Below are positions 8,156-16,429 of a DNA stretch of 64,000 bases, piece after piece (the stretch's first letter is position 1; each line of letters opens with the position of its first letter). This DNA is from Massilia sp. Bi118 (GTDB lineage Bacteria; Pseudomonadota; Gammaproteobacteria; Burkholderiales; Burkholderiaceae_D). Under the pieces are notes generated by a model. The model had not been told where the DNA came from, did no database searches, and was given only the letters and a program-made list of their open reading frames with translations. Location: assembly GCF_918697865.1 (NCBI RefSeq), contig NZ_CAKKMV010000002.1:186001-250000 (forward strand), given 5' to 3'. The position numbers and the translations under genes were made by a program.

Positions 8156-9504
8156 TCCAGGTCGTCCTCATCCGCGCCCCGCTCGAGGCGCGGTATGACC
8201 TTCACCAGCAGGATGCGCGGGCCGTTGGTCTTCTTGACCACCACGTCGAAGCGCGGGAACTCGATGCGCTGGCCCTGCTTGGGGATGTCGCCCAGCTTGG
8301 CCATCAGCAGGCCGCCCACCGATTCGACCTCATCGAGGCCCATCGCCTCGTTGTCGATGTCGATGCCCATCACGCGTTCGAGCGAGACGATGGGCAGGCT
8401 GGCCTTGCCGATGAAGGTGCCATCGGCCTGGCGGATCCAGTCGTTCTCGTTGACCTTGAACTCGTCGCGGATCTCGCCCACGATGGCGCCCAGCAGGTTG
8501 TCCAGCGTGATGAAGCCGACCGGACGCTTGCCCTTTTCGCCGATCAGCGCAAAGTGCGGCGCGCCGGTGCGGAAGCGGCGGAACAGTTCGAGGGCCGGGG
8601 TGCGCGCCGAGATGGTCTCGACCGGGCGCAGGTATTCCGTCAGGCTTGATACGGTCTTGCCGCCTTGCTGGGCGAAGAACAGGTCCTTCATGTGGATCAC
8701 GCCCAGCACTTCCTCGCCTTCCTCATCGAAGTAGGGGTAGCGCGAGAAGCGGTTGCGGCGCATCGTGTCGAGGTTCTGTTCGAGCGAGCGGCTCGCGTAC
8801 AGGGCGCTCACCTCGTTAATCGGCCGCATCAGGTCCGCCACCGAGTGCTCGCCGAATTCCAGCGACTGCGCCAGGATGTGGCGCTCGTCGTGGGTGAACT
8901 TTTCCTTTTCGCCTGTCGTACTGGTGTTCGTACGCAGGATCATTTTCAGTTCTTCGTTCGAGTAATGGGTCTCGTGGCCGCCGGCGCCGGACAGGCCGGC
9001 CACGCGCAGCACCATGTTGGCGCTGGCGTTCAGCAGCCAGATTGCCGGGTACATCGCCCAGTAGAAGCCGTACAGCGGCAGCGCGCTCCACAGGCCCACT
9101 GCTTCCGGGATGCGGATCGCCAGCGACTTCGGCGCCAGCTCGCCCACCACGATATGCAGGAAGGAGATCACGCCGAAGGCGATCACGAAGGACACGCCGT
9201 GGATCAGCTGTTCGTTGGTGACGCCGAGCAGGGCGAAGGCCGGTTCGAGGATGCGGGCGAAGGCCGGTTCGCCGACCCAGCCCAGGCCCAGCGAAGCCAG
9301 CGTGATGCCGAGCTGGCAGGCGGACAGGTAGGCGTCGAGCTGGCTATGGACCTTGTAGAGGATGCGGCCGCGCAGGCCGCCGCTTTTCGCAATTGCGCGC
9401 ACGCGGGTTTTGCGCAGCGTGACGATACCGAATTCGGCCGCCACGAAGAAGCCGTTCAGCGCCACCAGCAGCAGCGCCAGAACGACAAATAATATATTTT
9501 GCAT
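8152..9504 (-). CDS. CNNM/CorC-type (hemolysin-like) membrane protein
   Basis: A 450-residue protein of the DUF21-CBS-CorC_HlyC architecture. DUF21 (about 1-190) has four hydrophobic segments. Two CBS domains (about 210-340) are recognisable by MRPINEVSALYA and VGFITLDNLLGAIVGEI. The C-terminal CorC_HlyC domain (about 355-440) contains GLDEVESVGGLLMAKLGDIP. Members are linked to Mg2+/Co2+ efflux; the hemolysin name is historical. Full length, monocistronic. Confidence 0.92.
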   Translation of the reverse strand: MQNILFVVLALLLVALNGFFVAAEFGIVTLRKTRVRAIAKSGGLRGRILYKVHSQLDAYLSACQLGITLASLGLGWVGEPAFARILEPAFALLGVTNEQLIHGVSFVIAFGVISFLHIVVGELAPKSLAIRIPEAVGLWSALPLYGFYWAMYPAIWLLNASANMVLRVAGLSGAGGHETHYSNEELKMILRTNTSTTGEKEKFTHDERHILAQSLEFGEHSVADLMRPINEVSALYASRSLEQNLDTMRRNRFSRYPYFDEEGEEVLGVIHMKDLFFAQQGGKTVSSLTEYLRPVETISARTPALELFRRFRTGAPHFALIGEKGKRPVGFITLDNLLGAIVGEIRDEFKVNENDWIRQADGTFIGKASLPIVSLERVMGIDIDNEAMGLDEVESVGGLLMAKLGDIPKQGQRIEFPRFDVVVKKTNGPRILLVKVIPRLERGADEDDLD

Positions 9505-9563
9505 ACAGATGTAGGTTAATCAACAGGCAATGCCGGCACCATTGTACAGCCCAGCCGCCAATT

Positions 9564-10469
9564 TCAGGCGGCGGCGCTCAGGCCATCCTGCGCCGCTGCG
9601 AGAATCGCTTCGACCGCCGGGTGCTTGATCTTGCGTTCGTTCGAAATCACGTAGAACTGCTCGCGCACACCCGGCACCGCGCCGGCCTGCACCGCGCCGA
9701 ACTGAGCTTCGATGTCGGCGGCCAGGGCCGCCGGCGCGAAGAACAGGCCGAGGCCGCGCCGTCCGAAGGTGTTGAGCAGGGCGTTGTCCTCGAATTCGCC
9801 GACCACGTCCGGTTTTACATTGACCTGCAGGAACCATTCGTCGATCTTGCCGCGCAGGGCATTATTACGCGTCGGCAGCAGGAAGGGCGCGCCGTTCAAA
9901 TTCTTCGGGAAATCTTTTCCCCACTCGGCCGCCAGCGCGGGCAAGCCCACTACCAGCATCTCGCTCGAGAACAGTTGGTGGCTGAACACCTTCAGCGCGC
10001 TGCCCGGCTGCACTTCGCGGTCGGTCAGCACCACGTCCAGCTTGTGCAGGGCGAGGTCGGCCAGCAAGGCATCGAAATTGTCTTCGTAGCAGACCAGGCG
10101 CACCTTCTTTTCGATGTTCATCGCCGCTTCCAGCATGCGGTAGGCCGACAGCTTGGGCAGCGAGTCCGAGATGCCCACCGACAGCCGCACGCGCCCGCTG
10201 TCCGCCTCCGTCACCGCTTCCTGCATCTGCAGGCCGAGCAGGAAGATCTGGTCGGCGTAATTCATCGCCACCCGCCCGGCCTCGGTCAGCACCAGGCGCC
10301 GGCCCTGCTGCGAGAACAGGGTCTTGCCCAGCGATTGCTCGAGCAGGGTCAGCTGCGAACTGACGGTCTGCACCGCCAGGCCGAGGCGCTCGGCGGCGCG
10401 CGTGATGCCGCCTTCCTTGGCGACCACCCAGAAGTAGTAGAGATGGCGGAAATTCAGGTCACTCTTCAT
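9564..10469 (-). CDS. nhaR: LysR-family transcriptional activator NhaR
   Basis: A 301-residue LysR protein beginning MKSDLNFRHLYYFWVVAKEG, the characteristic NhaR opening. Winged helix-turn-helix at about 5-65 and a substrate-binding domain with VRLSVGISDSLPKLSAYRML. NhaR activates Na+/H+ antiporter genes in response to sodium. No nhaA lies beside it here; instead it is divergent from the DUF475/TerD module, which may therefore be its target. That link is only positional. Confidence 0.85.
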   Translation of the reverse strand: MKSDLNFRHLYYFWVVAKEGGITRAAERLGLAVQTVSSQLTLLEQSLGKTLFSQQGRRLVLTEAGRVAMNYADQIFLLGLQMQEAVTEADSGRVRLSVGISDSLPKLSAYRMLEAAMNIEKKVRLVCYEDNFDALLADLALHKLDVVLTDREVQPGSALKVFSHQLFSSEMLVVGLPALAAEWGKDFPKNLNGAPFLLPTRNNALRGKIDEWFLQVNVKPDVVGEFEDNALLNTFGRRGLGLFFAPAALAADIEAQFGAVQAGAVPGVREQFYVISNERKIKHPAVEAILAAAQDGLSAAA

Positions 10470-10581
10470 TATCTCAGTATTTTTCGAAGTAATACTCTCA
10501 TTATCTTCGCTTTTTCCTTTCCCGTCACCTGTCTACACTGCGCCATATCAACAACGACATAAAACCAAGGGGTTAACCAAG

Positions 10582-11652
10582 ATGAAACATTTTAGGGTGT
10601 CATTCATTGTCACCGCACTCTGCCTGGCTGCCTCGGGATGGTGGGGCTACACGCATGGCGGTTGGGCGACGGCGCTGACCGCGGTCGGCATCGCCGCCAT
10701 CCTGGCCGTGATGGAGGTCTCGCTGTCCTTCGATAACGCGGTGGTGAACGCCTCGGTGCTGAAAACCTGGGACGAGTTCTGGAAGAAGCTGTTCCTGGGC
10801 GTGGGCATCATCATCGCCGTGTTCGGTATGCGCCTGCTGTTCCCGCTGGTGATCGTCGCGGTGGCGGCCGACCTGGGCATGGGCGACGTCTGGAAGATGG
10901 CGCTGGAGAACCCGAAAGAGTACTCGATGCACCTGACCAACCACCATGCTGAAGTGGCGGCCTTCGGCGGCATGTTCCTGCTGCTGGTCTTCCTGAACTT
11001 CCTGTTCGACGACGAGAAGGAGCACCACTGGCTGGGCCACTTCGAGGAGAAGCTCGGTTCGCTGGGCAAGGTGTCCTCGATCTCGGTGATGATCGCGATC
11101 GGCGCCCTGATGGCCAGCCTGTCCATGGTGGCCGAGGGCCAGAAGATGGTGGTGCTGATGTCGGGCCTGTGGGGCATCCTGATCTACGTCGGCGTCGATG
11201 TGCTGTCGAACATGCTCGAGAAGTCGGAAGAGGGCGGCGGCGAGGTTGGCGACATGGTCAAGCGCGGCGGTATCGGCGGCTTCCTGTACCTGGAAGTGCT
11301 GGATGCATCGTTCAGCTTCGACGGCGTGATCGGCGCCTTCGCGATCACCAACGACGTCGTGATCATCATGCTGGGCCTGGCGATCGGCGCGATGTTCGTG
11401 CGTTCGCTGACGGTCTACCTGGTGGACAAGGGCACGCTCGACCAGTTCGTCTACCTGGAGCACGGCGCCCACTACGCGATCGGCATCCTGGCTTTCATCA
11501 TGCTGGCCAGTATGAAGTATCACGTGCCCGAGATGGTGACCGGCCTGGCCGGCGTGGCCTTCATCGGCGCCTCGGTGTGGAGCTCGATCCGCTACCGCAA
11601 GCGTATGGAAGCGATGGGTGCCGGCCACAAGGAATTAGTGGACGTGAAGTGA
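10582..11652 (+). CDS. DUF475 (TerC-superfamily) membrane protein
   Basis: A 356-residue integral membrane protein. The motif EVSLSFDNAVVNASVL near residue 46 and a second copy EVLDASFSFDGVIGAFA near 237 are the paired acidic membrane motifs of the TerC superfamily, thought to handle metal ions. DUF475 is one branch of it. A GTTAACCAAG leader precedes the ATG. It starts the module DUF475-TerD-AIM24-TerD associated with tellurium and general chemical stress. Confidence 0.88.
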   Translation: MKHFRVSFIVTALCLAASGWWGYTHGGWATALTAVGIAAILAVMEVSLSFDNAVVNASVLKTWDEFWKKLFLGVGIIIAVFGMRLLFPLVIVAVAADLGMGDVWKMALENPKEYSMHLTNHHAEVAAFGGMFLLLVFLNFLFDDEKEHHWLGHFEEKLGSLGKVSSISVMIAIGALMASLSMVAEGQKMVVLMSGLWGILIYVGVDVLSNMLEKSEEGGGEVGDMVKRGGIGGFLYLEVLDASFSFDGVIGAFAITNDVVIIMLGLAIGAMFVRSLTVYLVDKGTLDQFVYLEHGAHYAIGILAFIMLASMKYHVPEMVTGLAGVAFIGASVWSSIRYRKRMEAMGAGHKELVDVK

Positions 11653-11661
11653 CAACGTGGT

Positions 11662-11684
11662 GCGTGGGCTCCCCGAGCCCACGC
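11662..11684 (+). repeat. perfect hairpin between DUF475 and terD genes
   Basis: Arms 11662-11671 (GCGTGGGCTC) and 11675-11684 are perfect inverted copies with a 3-base loop. No T-run follows, so it is more likely an RNA-processing or stability hairpin, or a dispersed GCGTGGGC-type palindrome, than a terminator. The same 10-mer recurs as a half copy at about 36519. Confidence 0.6.
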
Positions 11685-11773
11685 AGCGTGATCCGCAAAG
11701 AATCTGCAGCGAACGGCAGAACACCAGTTCGCAGCAGTAGTACCAAGGGTGTTCAACCAAAAAGGAGATTCAA

Positions 11774-12349
11774 ATGGCTATCAGTCTGCAAAAAGGCGGC
11801 AACGTCAACCTGTCGAAAGAAGCACCGGGCCTGTCCAAGCTGAAGCTGGGCCTGGGCTGGGATGTGCGCGCCACCGATGGCGCCGCATTCGACCTGGACG
11901 GCGTCGCGTTCCTGCTGAACCAGTCGGGCAAGGTGCGCTCGGATGCCGACTTCATCTTCTACAACAACGCCAAGTCGGCCGACGGCTCGATCACCCACTC
12001 GGGCGACAACCGCACCGGCGCCGGCGAAGGCGATGACGAGAGCATCAACATCGACCTGAGCAAGGTGCCGGCCGACGTCGACCGCGTGGTGCTGGCCGTG
12101 ACCATCCACGAAGGCGATACCCGCCGCCAGAACTTCGGCATGGTCGGCAAGGCCTTCATCCGTTGCGTGAACGACGCCAACCAGAGCGAAGTCGCCCGCT
12201 ACGACCTGTCCGAAGACGGTTCTACCGAATCGGCCATGATCTTCGGCGAGGTATATCGTAACGGCGCGGACTGGAAGTTCCGCGCGGTCGGCCAGGGCTT
12301 CAACGGCGGCCTCGGCCCCCTCGCCAAGAACTACGGCGTGAACGTTTAA
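11774..12349 (+). CDS. terD: TerD-family stress protein
   Basis: A 191-residue TerD-domain protein ([20 protein letters not shown]). The calcium-binding acidic signatures are intact: [12 protein letters not shown] and [21 protein letters not shown]. Strong AAAGGAG before the ATG. TerD proteins bind Ca2+ and act in tellurite and other stress resistance, usually as several paralogues; a second copy lies two genes downstream. Cytoplasmic. Confidence 0.92.
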   Translation: MAISLQKGGNVNLSKEAPGLSKLKLGLGWDVRATDGAAFDLDGVAFLLNQSGKVRSDADFIFYNNAKSADGSITHSGDNRTGAGEGDDESINIDLSKVPADVDRVVLAVTIHEGDTRRQNFGMVGKAFIRCVNDANQSEVARYDLSEDGSTESAMIFGEVYRNGADWKFRAVGQGFNGGLGPLAKNYGVNV

Positions 12350-12420
12350 GCCTCAGCTATCGCCGCCCCGTTCGAGTCCGCGGACGGGGCGGTAACACCA
12401 AAATAAAAGGAAGCCAAGCT

Positions 12421-13119
12421 ATGCCAAAATTTACCGTGACCGGTGATGTCGACCCTTTCCTGCACGTGGCCATGCGCCAGGGCGAAACCATCTACTGCGA
12501 ATCCGACGCGATGGTGATGATGGAATCGACGCTCGACCTCAAGGGCAAGATGCGCGGTGGCCTGGGCAGTGCCCTGATGCGCACCTTCGCCAACGGCGAG
12601 TCCTTCTTCCAGCAGCACATCGAGGCGACCCGCGGCGACGGCGACTGCCTGCTCTCGCCGACCCTGCCGGGGGCGATGCAGATCGTCGACTGCGGCGCCG
12701 GCAACCAGTTCATCATCAGCGACGGCGCTTTCGTCGCGGCCAGCTCCGGCGTGGACTTGAAGGTGCGCACCCAGAGCGTGGGCAATGCCCTGTTCGCGGG
12801 CAGCGGCGGCTTCTTCGTCACCGAGACGCAGGGCACCGGCCAGGTGGTGGTGTCGGGCTTCGGCTCGATGAGCATGCTGGACGTCGAACCGGGCAAGGAC
12901 GCGATCATCGACAACTCGCACGTCGTGGCCTGGGACTCGACCCTGCGCTACGAAGTCTCGATCACGACCGGCACCAGCGGCGGCTTCCTGGGCAACCTGA
13001 TCAACAGCCAGACCAGCGGCGAAGGCATCGTCCTGCGCTTCTCCGGTCGCGGCAAGATTTACGTCTGTTCGCGCAACCGCGCCGCATTCAAGGCCTGGAT
13101 GCAGGCGCCGGCGCGCTGA
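12421..13119 (+). CDS. AIM24/TIGR00266-family protein
   Basis: A 232-residue cytoplasmic protein matching the AIM24 (TIGR00266) beta-rich family: early FLHVAMRQGETIYCESDAMV, middle GGLGSALMRTFANGESFF, and end EGIVLRFSGRGKIYVCSRN. The molecular role is unknown. Its place between two terD genes is a recurring theme of Ter-type stress modules. AAAGGAAG lies upstream of the ATG. Confidence 0.88.
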   Translation: MPKFTVTGDVDPFLHVAMRQGETIYCESDAMVMMESTLDLKGKMRGGLGSALMRTFANGESFFQQHIEATRGDGDCLLSPTLPGAMQIVDCGAGNQFIISDGAFVAASSGVDLKVRTQSVGNALFAGSGGFFVTETQGTGQVVVSGFGSMSMLDVEPGKDAIIDNSHVVAWDSTLRYEVSITTGTSGGFLGNLINSQTSGEGIVLRFSGRGKIYVCSRNRAAFKAWMQAPAR

Positions 13120-13152
13120 GCGGACTTCACACATACATAAAGGAGTAAAGCC

Positions 13153-13737
13153 ATGGCAGTCAACCTGCAAAAGGGTCAGAAGATCTCGCTGGAGAAGGAA
13201 GCCGGCGGCGCGCTGTCGCGCGTCACGATGGGCCTGGGCTGGGACGTCGCCAAGAGTAAAGGCTTCTTCGGCTTCGGCGGCGGCCAGGGCCAGCCGGTGG
13301 ACCTGGATGCCTCGGTGGTCCTGTTCGACGAAAGCAACCGCCCGGTCGACGTGGTCTGGTTCCGCCAGCTGAAGAGCAAGGACGGCAGCATCGTCCACAC
13401 CGGCGACAACCGCACCGGCGCCGGCGATGGCGACGACGAGCAGATCGTGGTCGACCTGCGCAGCGTGCCGCCGCAGGTGAAGTCGCTGGTGTTCACCGTG
13501 AACAGCTTCACCGGCCAGAACTTCTCGACCGTGGAAAACGCCTTCTGCCGCATCTTCGACACCGGCAGCAGCAAGGAAATCGCGCGCTACGACCTGTCGG
13601 TGCAAGGCTCGCACACGGCCCAGATCATGGCCAAGCTGTACCGCCACAACGGCGAATGGAAGATGCATGCGATCGGCGAGAACGGTAGCGGCCGCACCTT
13701 CGACGACCTGATGCCGCTGATTACGCCGCATCTGTAA
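13153..13737 (+). CDS. TerD-family stress protein (second paralogue)
   Basis: A 194-residue TerD-domain protein. It shares the N-terminus and VDLDASVVLFDES and [21 protein letters not shown] motifs with the upstream copy, but has a short glycine/phenylalanine insert (GFFGFGGG) at about 38-45. AAAGGAG precedes the ATG. Last gene of the module; a strong terminator follows at 13827. Confidence 0.92.
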   Translation: MAVNLQKGQKISLEKEAGGALSRVTMGLGWDVAKSKGFFGFGGGQGQPVDLDASVVLFDESNRPVDVVWFRQLKSKDGSIVHTGDNRTGAGDGDDEQIVVDLRSVPPQVKSLVFTVNSFTGQNFSTVENAFCRIFDTGSSKEIARYDLSVQGSHTAQIMAKLYRHNGEWKMHAIGENGSGRTFDDLMPLITPHL

Positions 13738-13826
13738 CTGTATAAACCGTTTTCAGTAGTTCCCCGCGCGGACCAGTCTCCGTCCGCGCGTTCCCGGCCC
13801 GGGCGGCTTGGCGTCCGGGTTCTTTT

Positions 13827-13857
13827 ACGGCTCCCTTTGCGGAGCCGTCTTTTTTTT
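13827..13857 (+). terminator. Rho-independent terminator after the Ter module
   Basis: Stem ACGGCTCC/GGAGCCGT with a 6-base loop at 13827-13848, followed by a run of T to 13857. It ends the + strand Ter transcript just before the 3' end of the convergent diguanylate cyclase gene. Confidence 0.9.
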
Positions 13858-13863
13858 CCGGTC

Positions 13864-15015
13864 TCAAAGCACCTGCATGGCGCGCACGCAGTCACGGCCG
13901 GCACGCTTGGCCTCGTACATCAGCTTGTCGGCGGCCGCAATCAGGTCGCGCAGCGCCGGGCCCTCGTCCATGTCGGCGGCGCCGGCCGCGACACCGAAGC
14001 TGGCGGTCGTGCGGATGCGCTCCAGGCCGTCGCCCGATGGCGTCACGGCCGCGGCAAACCGGCTGCGCAAACGTTCGGCGAAGGCGATGCCCTCATCGAG
14101 CGGGACGCCGGGCAGGATCGCCAGGAATTCCTCGCCGCCATAGCGGACCACGCTGTCCACGCCCTCGCGCGTCATCGCCGCCAGCAGTCGCGCAAAGCCG
14201 CGTATGACCTCGTCGCCGTCGGCGTGGCCGTGGCTGTCGTTGATGTGCTTGAAGTTGTCGATGTCGCACAGGACCACGGTCACGCGCGCGTGCTGGCACA
14301 GGGCCTGCTGCGCCAGCGGCGCCATGAGCTTGTCGTGCAGGTAGCGCCGGTTATGGCAGCCGGTCAGGTGGTCGCGCTCTGCAGCGTGCTGCAACGCCGT
14401 CTGTGCGCGGTATTCCTCGCGCGAAGCCCGGTTGAAGCGTCTCGCGGCCAGGGCGCCGAAGGCGTTCGCGAGGACCAGCAGCATGCTCATCGTGACCACG
14501 TCGGCGGCGCTCATCCGGCCCAGGTGCAGGGCGATGGCGAGAAAGGAAGCAGTGGCGGCGAAGGCCAGCAGCAGCGCGTTGACGAAACTGTTCGGGATAT
14601 ACAGATACACGACGATCAGCATGATCGCCAGCGACATCGCGTGCCAATGGAATTCCAGTGGACGGTGCACCGCGATGAACATGAAGCAGCCAAGCGCCAC
14701 CGCTTCCGACACGGAGGCGGCAAGCCGCGTCGCGCCCACGGTCAGCGGCCGCCGGTAGGCCAGCCAGGCGCAAGTGCCGGCCGTGAATGCGACCACCATG
14801 CGTGCGCCGAGCAGCGACAGAAAGTCCGGGCCGAAGCCAAGCGCGGCGAGGTCGGTGAGCGCAAACGCGAGGTAAAAGAGCGTGCAGAAGACCAGCGTGA
14901 AGCCGAGCAGGGGCTGGGTCTGCGGCAGGCGATGGTGGAGAAACGCGGCTTCGCTGGCAGGTGACGCGAACTCGCCGGTCAGCGGATCGATCTTCGCGAG
15001 GGAGGAAAAAGGCAT
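13864..15015 (-). CDS. membrane-bound diguanylate cyclase (GGDEF)
   Basis: A 383-residue protein. Six hydrophobic segments (about 35-185) form the membrane sensor part; a short helix leads to the GGDEF domain (about 210-380). The active-site motif is GGEEF at 293-297, with DIDNFKHINDSHGH metal-binding residues at 251-264, so c-di-GMP synthesis is expected. The allosteric I-site position reads EGVD instead of RxxD, so product inhibition may be absent. Confidence 0.9.
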   Translation of the reverse strand: MPFSSLAKIDPLTGEFASPASEAAFLHHRLPQTQPLLGFTLVFCTLFYLAFALTDLAALGFGPDFLSLLGARMVVAFTAGTCAWLAYRRPLTVGATRLAASVSEAVALGCFMFIAVHRPLEFHWHAMSLAIMLIVVYLYIPNSFVNALLLAFAATASFLAIALHLGRMSAADVVTMSMLLVLANAFGALAARRFNRASREEYRAQTALQHAAERDHLTGCHNRRYLHDKLMAPLAQQALCQHARVTVVLCDIDNFKHINDSHGHADGDEVIRGFARLLAAMTREGVDSVVRYGGEEFLAILPGVPLDEGIAFAERLRSRFAAAVTPSGDGLERIRTTASFGVAAGAADMDEGPALRDLIAAADKLMYEAKRAGRDCVRAMQVL

Positions 15016-15100
15016 GGCGATGCTTGGGCGACGGGATGGCGGGTATTTTGACAGATTGATGTAAAGAAATAATCACGCTTTCTAACCTTGCAAAAATAAC

Positions 15101-15145
15101 TTGACGAAGCAAATCACGAGTATTACTGTATTACTCAATTAATAC
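15101..15145 (+). promoter_or_regulatory. promoter and candidate operator of the GntR/ABC operon
   Basis: A -35 TTGACG (15101-15106), 17-base spacer and -10 TACTGT (15124-15129). The -10 sits inside two tandem copies of GTATTACT (15120-15127 and 15128-15135), followed by an inverted TAATAC (15140-15145). YtrA-type regulators often repress their own operon through AT-rich sites of this kind. Confidence 0.55.
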
Positions 15146-15155
15146 ACTAGACAGC

Positions 15156-15548
15156 ATGACTGACCATACCGCCAACCTGTTTTCGATCGCGACCGGCTCG
15201 TCCGAACCGATCTACCGCCAGCTCGTCGAGCAGGTGCGCCGCCTGGCCGCCGCCGGCCAGCTCAAGCCGGGCGACGCCATGCCCTCGGTGCGCGAGATCG
15301 CGTCGAGCCTGGCCCTGAACCCGATGACCGTCTCCAAGGCTTACGGCCTGCTCGAGATGGACGGGGTGCTGGCGCGCCGCCGCGGGCTGGGCATGGTCGT
15401 CGCCGATTTCGCGCCGGCTAAACCGGCCGACCGCGCGGAACTGCTGCGCCCCGCGCTGGAGCGGGCCGCCCTCGAGGCGCGCCAGCTCGAGCTCGACCCT
15501 GACACCGTCCTGACTTTGTTCGCTACCATCCTGAAGGAAGCTCCATGA
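15156..15548 (+). CDS. GntR-family regulator, YtrA subfamily
   Basis: A 130-residue repressor: winged helix-turn-helix (about 15-80, with PIYRQLVEQVRRLAAAGQLKPGD and the ALNPMTVSKAYGLLE recognition region) and a very short C-terminal helical tail, which defines the YtrA subfamily. Its stop overlaps the ATPase start (ATGA at 15545-15548), so it controls the ABC transporter it is co-translated with. Confidence 0.92.
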   Translation: MTDHTANLFSIATGSSEPIYRQLVEQVRRLAAAGQLKPGDAMPSVREIASSLALNPMTVSKAYGLLEMDGVLARRRGLGMVVADFAPAKPADRAELLRPALERAALEARQLELDPDTVLTLFATILKEAP

Positions 15549-16429
15549 GTACCTCGCTCGTCCAGATGTCGTCCGTCACCAAACACTTCGGCGCCCGCCA
15601 GGTGCTCGACCGCCTCGACTGGCAGGTCGCCCCCGGCCAGGTGATCGGCCTGCTGGGCCGCAACGGCGCCGGCAAGTCGACCCTGCTCGAGTGCATGCTC
15701 GGCCTGCGCGAACTCGATGGCGGCAGCATCCAGCTGTTCGGCGACGACGTCGCGGCACTGTCGGACCGCGCCCGCGCCGGCATCGGCTACGTGCCGCAGA
15801 AGTCCGACCTGTTCGAGTGGCTCACGCCGGTGCAGATGCTGGACTACTTCCAGGCCATGTACCCGCGCTGGAACAAGGCCAAGGTCGAGGGCCTGCTGTC
15901 GCGCTGGGGCTTCGACGCGCTCAAGCGCAACAGCCCGATCAGGAAGCTGTCCGGCGGCGAGCAGCAGCGCCTGTCCATCATCCGCGCACTGGCCCACGAG
16001 CCGGAGCTGCTGGTGCTGGACGAGCCGGTGTCGGCGCTCGACCCGGTCGGCCGCCGCGACTTCCTGCGCGAACTGGTCGACCAGGTGATCGAGCGCGGCA
16101 CCACCGTGGTGTTCTCGACCCACATCCTGTCCGACCTCGAACGCGTGGCCTTCGACCTGGCCTTCCTGAAGGACGGCAGGATCGCGCTGCAGGGCCAGAC
16201 CGACGCCCTGCTGGAAGGCGCGCGCCGCATCGTCGCCGCGCCGCATGCGCTGCCGGCGGGACGGCTGGACGGCGAACTGCGGCGCACCCACGAAGGCGCA
16301 ATGACCAGCGTGATCGTGCAGTCGGCCGGCGCGCAGCTCGAACAGCTGGCCGGCAAGCCGGGCGTGCGGGTCGAGTCCCTGAGCCTGGAAGACCTGTTCA
16401 TCGAGATGACCCGCGAGGTGAACCAGTGA
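15545..16429 (+). CDS. ABC transporter ATP-binding protein (YtrB-like)
   Basis: A 294-residue ATPase: Walker A GRNGAGKS (about 37-44), signature LSGGEQQR (about 138-145), Walker B LLVLDEP, switch histidine in FSTHILSDLE. A C-terminal extension of about 80 residues follows the nucleotide-binding domain. Pairs with the next gene. Operons of this type answer cell-wall stress or export unknown compounds. Confidence 0.92.
   Translation: MSTSLVQMSSVTKHFGARQVLDRLDWQVAPGQVIGLLGRNGAGKSTLLECMLGLRELDGGSIQLFGDDVAALSDRARAGIGYVPQKSDLFEWLTPVQMLDYFQAMYPRWNKAKVEGLLSRWGFDALKRNSPIRKLSGGEQQRLSIIRALAHEPELLVLDEPVSALDPVGRRDFLRELVDQVIERGTTVVFSTHILSDLERVAFDLAFLKDGRIALQGQTDALLEGARRIVAAPHALPAGRLDGELRRTHEGAMTSVIVQSAGAQLEQLAGKPGVRVESLSLEDLFIEMTREVNQ

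Noticed and set aside
10466..10506. Direct repeat TCATTATCT near the nhaR start as an NhaR operator
   Set aside because: One copy covers the nhaR start codon and the motif is not of the T-N11-A form; too weak to call.
13764..13790. GC-rich hairpin CGCGCGGAC/GTCCGCGCG as the terminator of the Ter module
   Set aside because: No T-run follows; the better terminator is just downstream at 13827-13857.
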